Shown in pieces: positions 1-6,151 of a stretch of DNA of 10,890 bases. Each line of letters opens with the position of its first letter. Position 1 is the first letter of the stretch. The DNA comes from DATMXS01 sp050260275 (GTDB lineage Bacteria; Acidobacteriota; Terriglobia; Bryobacterales; Bryobacteraceae). Below the pieces are notes generated by a model. It was not told where the DNA came from. It saw only the letters and a list, made by a program, of their open reading frames with translations, and made no database searches. The stretch spans positions 1 through 10,890 of the forward strand of contig JBLNBX010000235.1 in assembly GCA_050260275.1 (NCBI GenBank), read 5' to 3'. Made by a program: the position numbers and the translations under genes.

Positions 1-335
1 ACACTCAAACCATCCTGCGCGCGCAGCACCGCAACGTGCGTTCCTGGCGGCAGCTCGGCCAGTGATGCGGCGAGCGATTCCTTGGCGAGCTCGACCAGCC
101 CAAGGTCCTCCGTAAGGTCGAGCACGAGCATGACAATGAGGTCGTCTCCCGGGCCGCGGGCGGCGACCACCTTGGCCGGCCGGCCATTCATGCTGGCCTG
201 CAGGTCGGAGGTCGCCAGCGGCGCTCCCGAATCGGCCCACGCCGTCACGCGTACTGTGTCGCGCCTCTCGCCGCCGAGCGGCAACACTCCCGCCGCGAGC
301 GCGAGCAAGACCGAGCACATCCGGGCAGCAAACAT
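1..335 (-). CDS. Secreted VWA-like protein, N-terminal part (cut by window edge)
   Basis: The reading frame runs leftward from an ATG at 335-333 and is still open at base 1, giving 111 codons. The first 20 or so residues (MFAARMCSVLLALAAGVLPL) look like a signal peptide, so the product is probably exported. After a short beta-rich stretch (residues 27-60), residues 66-77 form a hydrophobic strand ending in VLDLTED, followed by a helix (81-93) and a second strand (100-106). This order fits the start of a von Willebrand factor A domain. The metal-site motif is degenerate: D73-L-T75-E-D77 instead of DxSxS. The ATG shares its A with the TGA stop of the receptor gene upstream (TGATG), so translation is probably coupled. 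VWA-like genes are common in Acidobacteriota, usually with unknown partners. Family assignment is inferred from a short fragment. Confidence 0.6.
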   Translation of the reverse strand, partial: MFAARMCSVLLALAAGVLPLGGERRDTVRVTAWADSGAPLATSDLQASMNGRPAKVVAARGPGDDLIVMLVLDLTEDLGLVELAKESLAASLAELPPGTHVAVLRAQDGLS

Positions 336-3175
336 CAGAACGTGATCCTCACTCCAAGCTGTACCACACGGCCGCCCCGGGATTCGATGATCCTTCCAGC
401 GTTAACGTTCGGTGACGATGCCGGGCCTATTTCCGTGTCAGGCTCGCTCCAGTTCGCGTGATTCAGCCAGTTCAGACCCACGGCGCTGAATTCTACCGTC
501 CGGTCGGACCGCAGCGCAAACCGCTTGGTTAACGAGAGGTCGTGATTCTGGAAGATCGGTCCGCGGAGCGTCGGATGTGTGCGCGACGCGTTTCCCGTGG
601 TGAAATCGGGTGGCTGGTCGAAAGCCGCGGGGTTGAACCACAGCTGCGGGCCAGGGTTCGGCACGGCCGGATTCACGCCCGGCACGACGTTCACACGCAG
701 CGACGTCACGACGCCGCCCGTGTTGTTGAACATGGGCCGCAGTATCAGGGGGTTGCCGCCGTTCACCATCGACGCGCCGCTTAGCGACCACCCATCCACC
801 AGATGACGGCGCCACCCCGGGAGCGATAGGAACGGCTTGCCCGCGCCCAGCGGCAGCTCGTACACATAGGTGAAGGAGAAGCGGTGCGGGCTCAGCCAGG
901 CCGTCAGCGCCCATTCTTCCCGGCGGTCGAAGAAATTCTGCCGCCCCGGCCCGGAGTAATCGTCCCACTGCCGAATGTACTCGTAGGAACCTCCCACAAC
1001 CAGGCCGCCCGAGGCGCGGCGCTCGACGCGCACGAAAGCCGATTTGCGGTGATAGCGCCCGAGGGGCCACATTCCGCCCACGTCAAAGCCCTTGTACTGC
1101 GGGTAGGGCCTCAGGGAACGGTTGAACTCCTCGTCGTTGAGGAGGTCGCGGTACCGCAGCGCCTCGAGCCGGATCGCGTTGAGGTTGGCGGAGTTGCCCC
1201 CCACCAGAATGTCCTTGCCTCCGGAGTACGAGAACCCGGCGGTCGCGAGAACCGAGCCCGGCAGTTCGCGCTCGACACTGAGATTCGCCCACTGGTGCAC
1301 GGGCAGGCGGTCGCTCATGTCCATCAGATGCGCGACGGTGTCGTTGGCTGCGTCCCCGGCCCGGCTCCCCGCGGATTCTTCCGTGGGCGGGAAGCCGTCT
1401 CTGAGCCTGAGCGCCGGCTCAAGCTGGACGTTTGGCGAGATCCACGTAGGCGACGTGTTGAAAGCCTGCGTGCCCCACTGGCCGAAGTAAATCGGAATCG
1501 GTGAGTAGTAGCGGCCGAACGAAGCGCGAACCACAGTCCGCGTATCGCCTCGCGGGTTCCATGCCAGGCCGGCACTCGGCTCAACGCGAGTCCGCGAGGG
1601 CTGGAACGACCGTCCGTAACCGTTCTCTCCCGCGACCACCAGGGCGCCAGGCCGCCCGTTCGCCGGGTTGATGGCGCGCAGATCCACAGTGGACATGCGG
1701 TTGTACTTCTCGATGCGCGGCCTGTGGTGTTCGACATTCGCAGAGAAAGTCAACGTCAGGCCGTTGCGCACTTCCCAGGAGTCATTAAGCGACAGCCGCG
1801 CCTGCCCATCCCGAAAGTACGAGGGCGATACCGAGATGCCGAGCCTTGCGTACTCGGCTCCACCGAGCAGGAAACTGGCGAACCCGTGCCCGGTGTTGAC
1901 GATGCCGGGCAGGCTGGTAAGCCCTTCCGAAAACCTCAGCTCGCCGGATGGATACGACGGCGAGTAGGTGTTGACCTGCTGGCCGGAGTATCGCGCCGTG
2001 ATCTGCACCGTGTGGTCGCCGCGCCGTATCGAGAGCCCGTCGGTCAGCGTGAACTCGTTGCGTACGTTCCTCGATTCAGGATAGCCGCGGCCCAGTCCCA
2101 CATACTCCTCGTACCAGAAGGCCGGGAACACTTTGCCCCGTGCTCCGTTGAGGCCGAGCAATGCGGGGTAGTCCGTGCCGTCCGATCTGCCGCTCTCGGA
2201 GGTGTTGCTCGAGGCCTCGAACGTGAGCGTGTGGAGAGTGCGCGGCGACAGCGTGAAAACCCACTCGGCGGAGCCGCGTCTCGACCGGAACTGACTGTCC
2301 AGCGGGCCCGGATTGGCCGCGTTGTCGAACCAGGCGGCGGCGTCGGTCACGCCGTTCGAGTAGTTCAGGCTGAAGCTTAGCCGGTGGCGCTCCGAAAGGG
2401 TGTGGTCCAGTTTCGCGATGACGCCGTTCGCAGTGTTCGCCTCCGGCGAGTGGACGAAGAAGTTGTTCTGGAAGAACGGCCCGCCGTTGGCGTTGGGAGC
2501 GGGGTAGTAGGCCGCGGCCGCAAGCGCCACCGGGTCGAGTTGCGCCCGCGGGATCCAGTTGTCCGGGAAAGGCTCGCGGATATACTGCAGATTGTCTGTG
2601 CTCACGGGCTGGGAGGGATCATACGCGGGGTTGGGACGAGTCGAGAGCGGGTCGTAGATGGGGAGTCTCTTTCCCGCTGCATCAACGGTTTCGGACCAGT
2701 CTCCCGTGCGCTCGGGCAGAGTCGGAATCGTGCGCAGCGACGAGCGCGACACCTTCTCGCGCACGCCCTCATAGGAGAACGAGAAATACGTCCTCCGGCC
2801 GCCGTTGTACAGCCACGGTATCACCACCGGCCCGCCTACGTTGACGCCAAACTGGTTGCGCCGGAGCATGGAGGCGCTCTCGCCGCGCTGCGTGACCTCG
2901 TGCGGCACGGCGTCCAGGAAGTCGTTGCGGAAGTTCTCGAACACGCGGCCATGCCACGAGGGCCCCGACGATCCTCGGGAGCGCCGCTTCGGGCTGTCCG
3001 GACGGAGCCCTAACTCGCGCGTCAGCTCCTTGAATTCCTGGACCGCCTTCTGAATCTCGGTCTGTGGCTGCTCCTGTTTTGGCTTCTGATCCTGTATTTC
3101 CAACCCGGCCTTAGCTGCCGAAGCCAGCAATGCCGCTACGGACACCGCTGTAGCGAGCCTGCCGCTACAACGCAT
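335..3175 (-). CDS. Oar-like TonB-dependent receptor / outer-membrane beta-barrel, short N-terminus
   Basis: The product has 946 residues. Residues 1-23 form a signal peptide with a probable AKA|G cleavage site. A charged, probably helical linker (about 28-67) leads to GRVFENFRNDFLDA (76-89) and LRRNQFGVNVGGPVVIP (104-120), followed by YNGGRRTYFSFSYEG (123-137). These segments match the end of the plug and the start of the barrel in the large Oar-like/CarboxypepD_reg receptors of Acidobacteriota. The rest is a long run of alternating aromatic strands ending in VVQLGVRITF, whose terminal Phe is the usual outer-membrane assembly signal. No CarboxypepD_reg domain, TonB box or complete plug is visible. 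The frame stays open upstream to 3763, but that extension is antisense to lpxD and reads as shadow protein, so the signal-peptide ATG at 3175 is the start. The likely role is uptake of a large substrate, possibly a glycan or peptide. The substrate cannot be read from sequence. Confidence 0.82.
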   Translation of the reverse strand: MRCSGRLATAVSVAALLASAAKAGLEIQDQKPKQEQPQTEIQKAVQEFKELTRELGLRPDSPKRRSRGSSGPSWHGRVFENFRNDFLDAVPHEVTQRGESASMLRRNQFGVNVGGPVVIPWLYNGGRRTYFSFSYEGVREKVSRSSLRTIPTLPERTGDWSETVDAAGKRLPIYDPLSTRPNPAYDPSQPVSTDNLQYIREPFPDNWIPRAQLDPVALAAAAYYPAPNANGGPFFQNNFFVHSPEANTANGVIAKLDHTLSERHRLSFSLNYSNGVTDAAAWFDNAANPGPLDSQFRSRRGSAEWVFTLSPRTLHTLTFEASSNTSESGRSDGTDYPALLGLNGARGKVFPAFWYEEYVGLGRGYPESRNVRNEFTLTDGLSIRRGDHTVQITARYSGQQVNTYSPSYPSGELRFSEGLTSLPGIVNTGHGFASFLLGGAEYARLGISVSPSYFRDGQARLSLNDSWEVRNGLTLTFSANVEHHRPRIEKYNRMSTVDLRAINPANGRPGALVVAGENGYGRSFQPSRTRVEPSAGLAWNPRGDTRTVVRASFGRYYSPIPIYFGQWGTQAFNTSPTWISPNVQLEPALRLRDGFPPTEESAGSRAGDAANDTVAHLMDMSDRLPVHQWANLSVERELPGSVLATAGFSYSGGKDILVGGNSANLNAIRLEALRYRDLLNDEEFNRSLRPYPQYKGFDVGGMWPLGRYHRKSAFVRVERRASGGLVVGGSYEYIRQWDDYSGPGRQNFFDRREEWALTAWLSPHRFSFTYVYELPLGAGKPFLSLPGWRRHLVDGWSLSGASMVNGGNPLILRPMFNNTGGVVTSLRVNVVPGVNPAVPNPGPQLWFNPAAFDQPPDFTTGNASRTHPTLRGPIFQNHDLSLTKRFALRSDRTVEFSAVGLNWLNHANWSEPDTEIGPASSPNVNAGRIIESRGGRVVQLGVRITF

Positions 3176-3214
3176 AGTTCGAGTGTACCCTGTAAGCTTG
3201 ACCGGAGGCGTTCT
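3176..3214. promoter_or_regulatory. 39-bp divergent gap with lpxD ribosome binding site
   Basis: This gap separates the divergent receptor gene and lpxD. GGAGG at 3204-3208 lies 6 nt before the lpxD ATG and is a strong Shine-Dalgarno sequence that fixes that start. No comparable sequence is seen before the receptor ATG. The gap is too short to hold two ordinary sigma-70 promoters, so at least one promoter probably lies inside the neighbouring coding sequence. No convincing -35/-10 pair was found. Confidence 0.55.
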
Positions 3215-4252
3215 ATGAAACTTCGCGACATTGCGGAGAGGCTCGGATGCGAGGTGGCCGGCGATGCGGACATCGAGATTACCGGTCTTGCGCCCATAGA
3301 GAAGGCAGGGCCCTCCGAGCTGACGTTCCTGGCGAACCCGAAATACGCTCCCAAACTCAAGCAGACGCGAGCGGCGGCGGCGATCGTGGCCGAGCCCATC
3401 ACCGATCTGCCCATCGCCAGCGTCGTCTCCTCGAACCCGTATCTCGATTTCGCCCGTGCTCTCCGCCTGTTCTATCAGCCTCCGCGGCCCGCGCCGGGCG
3501 TGCACCCCACGGCCGTGGTGGCAGCGAGCGCGCGCATCGGCGAGAACGCCTCGATCGGCGCCTATGCCGTAGTAGGTGAAAACGTCGTAATCGGCCGCAA
3601 CGCGGTGCTGCATCCGCATGTGGTCATCTATGAGGGCGTCGAGATCGGCGATGATTTCTACGCGCACTCGGGGGCCGTGGTGCGCGAGTTCTGCCGCATA
3701 GGCAACCGGGTCACGCTCGGCAACGGTGTCGTGATCGGCGGCGACGGCTTCGGCTTCGCGCACTACCCGGATGGCGCGCCGTACAAGATCGTGCAGTCCG
3801 GCATCGTCGTGATCGAGGACGATGTCGAGATTCAGCAGTTATCCGCCATCGACCGCGCCGCCATGGGCGAGACGCGCGTCAAGCGCGGCGCGATCATCGA
3901 CAACCTGGTCCAGGTGGGGCACGGCTGCGTTGTCGGAGAGAACAACATCCTGTGCGCGCAGGTGGGCCTGGCCGGCAGCAGCATTCTGGGGCGCAACGTC
4001 GTCCTGACGGGGCAGGTGGGCGTGTCGGGCCATCTCACCATACACGACAACGTCACCGTGTACGCGCAGAGCGGAGTGGGCGGCGACATCGCGGCCGGCC
4101 GGACCGTGGCTGGTTCGCCCGCATTTGACGCCCGCGAGTGGCTTCGCGCCGTCGCCGCGTTTCCTCGTCTCGGCGAGTTGACCCGCACGGTGCGGGAGCA
4201 TACGAAGAAGATCGAACAGCTCGAGAAGAAGCTGGAGAAAACCGATGCGTGA
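3215..4252 (+). CDS. lpxD: UDP-3-O-acylglucosamine N-acyltransferase LpxD
   Basis: LpxD transfers a 3-hydroxyacyl chain from acyl carrier protein to the 2-amino group of UDP-3-O-acyl-glucosamine, the third step of lipid A synthesis, in the cytoplasm. The 345-residue length is normal. Residues 1-95 fit the LpxD uridine-binding domain (LRDIAERLG near the start, ELTFLANPKY at 35-44). Residues 97-305 are a left-handed beta-helix of hexapeptide repeats. Key family segments are GGDGFGFAHY (175-184), AIDRAAMGET (211-220), IIDNLVQVGHG (227-237, with His236 the expected catalytic base), SGH at 271-273 and TVAGSPAFD (297-305). The C-terminus (325-343) is the usual charged helix. Residues 205-210 read EIQQLS where many LpxD proteins have EIGANT, a local variation. 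A GGAGG site precedes the ATG. The gene stands apart from lpxA, fabZ and lpxB and overlaps the next gene by 8 nt. Confidence 0.93.
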   Translation: MKLRDIAERLGCEVAGDADIEITGLAPIEKAGPSELTFLANPKYAPKLKQTRAAAAIVAEPITDLPIASVVSSNPYLDFARALRLFYQPPRPAPGVHPTAVVAASARIGENASIGAYAVVGENVVIGRNAVLHPHVVIYEGVEIGDDFYAHSGAVVREFCRIGNRVTLGNGVVIGGDGFGFAHYPDGAPYKIVQSGIVVIEDDVEIQQLSAIDRAAMGETRVKRGAIIDNLVQVGHGCVVGENNILCAQVGLAGSSILGRNVVLTGQVGVSGHLTIHDNVTVYAQSGVGGDIAAGRTVAGSPAFDAREWLRAVAAFPRLGELTRTVREHTKKIEQLEKKLEKTDA

Positions 4253-5063
4253 ACGGAACCGCAACGCGTTCGGCGTGCCCGTCGCTTACAAGAACGAGGC
4301 GTTCCTCGACAGCGCGGATGCCAGAGTCATCCGCATTCTCTCCGAGTACCTGGAGCCCTACTCCCACTTCAGGCGCGAGCGCATACGCGACACCGTCGTT
4401 TTTTTCGGTTCGGCCCGGATCCACGACGACAACGGGCCGCTGGCGCGCTACTACCGGGAAGCTCGCGAACTGGCGCGCATGATCACCGAATGGAGCGAGT
4501 CGCTCCAGAACAAGACGCACCGCTTCGTCATCTGCAGCGGCGGCGGGCCCGGCATCATGGAGGCGGCCAACCGCGGCGCCTACGAAGCCGGCGGCAAGAG
4601 CATCGGCCTCAACATCGGACTTCCCTTCGAGCAGTTCCCGAACCCGTACATCTCGCCGGAGCTGTGCTTCGAGTTCCACTACTTCTTCATGCGGAAGTTC
4701 TGGTTCGCCTACCTGGCCAAAGGCCTGGTGGTATTTCCCGGCGGTTTCGGCACCATGGACGAGCTGATGGAAGTGCTCACGCTCGTCCAGACGCGAAAAC
4801 TTGCCAAGCAGATAATCACGGTGTTGTACGGATCGGAGTACTGGAAGGAGATCATCAACTTCGACGCGCTGGTGAAGTACGGCACCATCTCGGCGAGCGA
4901 CCTCGAGCTGTTTCAGTACGCCGACGATCCGCAGACTGCGTTCAACATCATGAAAGAGGGCCTCACGCGGCTGTATCTCGACGTGCCGCAGCCGCCCGAG
5001 CATGAACTGGAAACGCCCGCTATCGCGAAGTCCGTCGTGCCGCCGCAAAACACGCGGGGCTAG
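4245..5063 (+). CDS. LOG-family nucleotide phosphoribohydrolase (TIGR00730-like)
   Basis: The product is a 272-residue Rossmann-fold protein of the LOG family, often mislabelled lysine decarboxylase. Known members hydrolyse nucleoside 5'-monophosphates to free base and ribose 5-phosphate. Plant and some bacterial members release cytokinins from their ribotides. Visible signatures are VVFFGSARI (51-59), ICSGGGPGIMEAANRGA (96-112) and the diagnostic PGGFGTMDELMEV (165-177), which carries the phosphate-binding loop and a catalytic glutamate. MRKFWF (149-154) supplies a conserved arginine. The protein is longer than minimal LOG enzymes (about 180-200 residues), with an extra N-terminal stretch (1-48) and a proline-rich tail (248-272). 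The start ATG lies inside the end of lpxD (8-nt overlap) with GGAG at 4234-4237, 7 nt upstream, so the two genes are probably co-translated. Whether it acts on AMP, CMP or cytokinin ribotides cannot be told. Confidence 0.85.
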   Translation: MRERNRNAFGVPVAYKNEAFLDSADARVIRILSEYLEPYSHFRRERIRDTVVFFGSARIHDDNGPLARYYREARELARMITEWSESLQNKTHRFVICSGGGPGIMEAANRGAYEAGGKSIGLNIGLPFEQFPNPYISPELCFEFHYFFMRKFWFAYLAKGLVVFPGGFGTMDELMEVLTLVQTRKLAKQIITVLYGSEYWKEIINFDALVKYGTISASDLELFQYADDPQTAFNIMKEGLTRLYLDVPQPPEHELETPAIAKSVVPPQNTRG

Positions 5064-5109
5064 GGCTGCAGGGCGCCTCCCGCGCATGGCGCACGCAACC
5101 AGCGCACGG

Positions 5110-5163
5110 CGTTTCGTGGGGTGAGTCCCCGGGCCTGCAGCGGGTTCACAGCCCGTCTAAACG
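5110..5163. terminator. Possible bidirectional stem-loop terminator between convergent genes
   Basis: The convergent gap 5064-5208 contains three nested pairings. CGTTT (5110-5114) can pair with AAACG (5159-5163) around two hairpins: GGGG/CCCC (5118-5121 with 5127-5130) and GCGGG/CCCGT (5140-5144 with 5152-5156, 7-nt loop TTCACAG). There is no U-tract on either side, so a factor-independent terminator is uncertain. The position between two gene ends makes transcription termination the simplest role. The rest of the gap shows no open reading frame of substance. Confidence 0.25.
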
Positions 5164-5208
5164 GCGGCGCGCAGACTACAGCTGGTGGCGCATCCGCCGC
5201 CGGCAGCG

Positions 5209-6150
5209 TCACACGTCCGGAGGCAAGTTGGAAAGCTGTGGCTTCAGCTCCACGGCCCGGTACGCCTCGAGGAGCGCTCCCGCAGCGGGGCCGTACACGG
5301 GAGGGCCGGGGCGGTTGCCGGGCCGAAGCGCAACCAGCGCGTTGAACTCGTCCCGCACAGCCGCGCTCTTGAACACACCGCCTACGTGCGCCACGCGCGC
5401 CATCTCGCCCGGCTGGAACAGCCGCCTTCGGACCGCTTCCGCCAGCGCGGCAAGCTGCGCCGCAGCCTTCCGCAGGATGCCGCGCGCCACTAGGTCTCCT
5501 TCGCGCCCCGCAGCGTCCACGATGCGCGCAAACGCCGCCACGCGCGCGCGGGGGAACTCGGTGGTGTAGAACCGGTGCAGGAGGTCGTTCGCGGAACTGG
5601 CGCCGCCGTCGGCGAGAAAGGCCGCCCGGAGCGCCGTCTCCGGCCCCCATCCTTCCTCGTGGCGCAGAATCGCGCGCAATCCCTGGCGCGCTATGTCGAA
5701 CGCGCCGCCCTCGTCGCCGAAGACGAATCCCCAGCCGCCCGCGCGCGCCGTGCGGCCCGCCGCGTTGCGGCCGAGCGCAATCGAGCCGGTGCCCGCGATC
5801 ACAACGATCCCCGGCTCGCCGCCGGTCGCGCCTGCTAGCGCTATCCGGGCGTCGGTTGTGACGATCAGGCGCGCTGCATCGAGCATCTCCCGCAGGATCG
5901 GCTCCTTGTCCGCAGGGCCGCCGCTGAAGCCGAGGCAGGCCGACTCGAACCGCGGCGCCCCAAGGCCCGCCTGCGACGCCGCGCCGCCCACGGATGCATC
6001 GATCGCCTGCATGAACTTCGCCCGCCCACCTTCTGCGCCGACGTGATTGCATGGCCCACCCACGCCGACGCCGAGCACGCGGCCCGTCTCGTCGCCGATT
6101 AGGGCCGTGGTGGACGACTGGCCTCCGTCTACACCCAGAAAAAGTCGCAT
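5209..6150 (-). CDS. N-acetylglucosamine kinase-like, BadF/BadG/BcrA/BcrD ATPase family
   Basis: The product has 313 residues with the ASKHA sugar-kinase fold. The phosphate-1 motif is at the N-terminus (LFLGVDGGQSSTTALIGD, 3-20). Asp100 in IVTTDARIAL is the expected catalytic base. VVIAGTGSIALGRN (116-129) is the phosphate-2 segment, followed by GGWGFVFGDEGGAFDIAR (138-155), a hallmark of N-acetylglucosamine kinases in this family. VAHVGGVFKS (253-262) is the adenosine-binding motif, and YGPAAGALLEAY closes the fold. Family members phosphorylate GlcNAc, or related amino sugars and muramyl sugars, at C6 in the cytoplasm, feeding amino-sugar recycling. The ATG comes 1 nt after the stop of the glycosyltransferase gene upstream (TGATATG), so the gene is almost certainly in the same transcript and translationally coupled. 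Glucosamine or another sugar as substrate cannot be excluded. Confidence 0.83.
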   Translation of the reverse strand: MRLFLGVDGGQSSTTALIGDETGRVLGVGVGGPCNHVGAEGGRAKFMQAIDASVGGAASQAGLGAPRFESACLGFSGGPADKEPILREMLDAARLIVTTDARIALAGATGGEPGIVVIAGTGSIALGRNAAGRTARAGGWGFVFGDEGGAFDIARQGLRAILRHEEGWGPETALRAAFLADGGASSANDLLHRFYTTEFPRARVAAFARIVDAAGREGDLVARGILRKAAAQLAALAEAVRRRLFQPGEMARVAHVGGVFKSAAVRDEFNALVALRPGNRPGPPVYGPAAGALLEAYRAVELKPQLSNLPPDV

Positions 6151-6151
6151 A

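Noticed and set aside
1724..2380. Plus-strand open frames of about 200 residues within the receptor gene (also 884-1504 and 2384-3013)
   Set aside because: They are antisense to a well-supported beta-barrel gene and show shadow-like composition without any recognisable domain.
3176..3763. Leftward extension of the receptor reading frame to an ATG at 3763
   Set aside because: It is fully antisense to lpxD, reads as low-complexity Arg/Asp/Gly-rich sequence, and would bury the clear signal peptide that starts at 3175.
4053..5087. 344-residue minus-strand open frame opposite lpxD and the LOG gene
   Set aside because: The sequence has no family signature and overlaps two well-supported plus-strand genes.
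5110..5163. Degenerate tRNA gene
   Set aside because: At 54 bases there is no room for both D and anticodon arms, the T-loop lacks its conserved adenosine, and no CCA end follows.
5060..6052. 330-residue minus-strand open frame overlapping the kinase
   Set aside because: It is very rich in Arg, Gly and Ala, as expected for a shadow frame in GC-rich DNA, and the kinase frame with all its motifs occupies the same bases.
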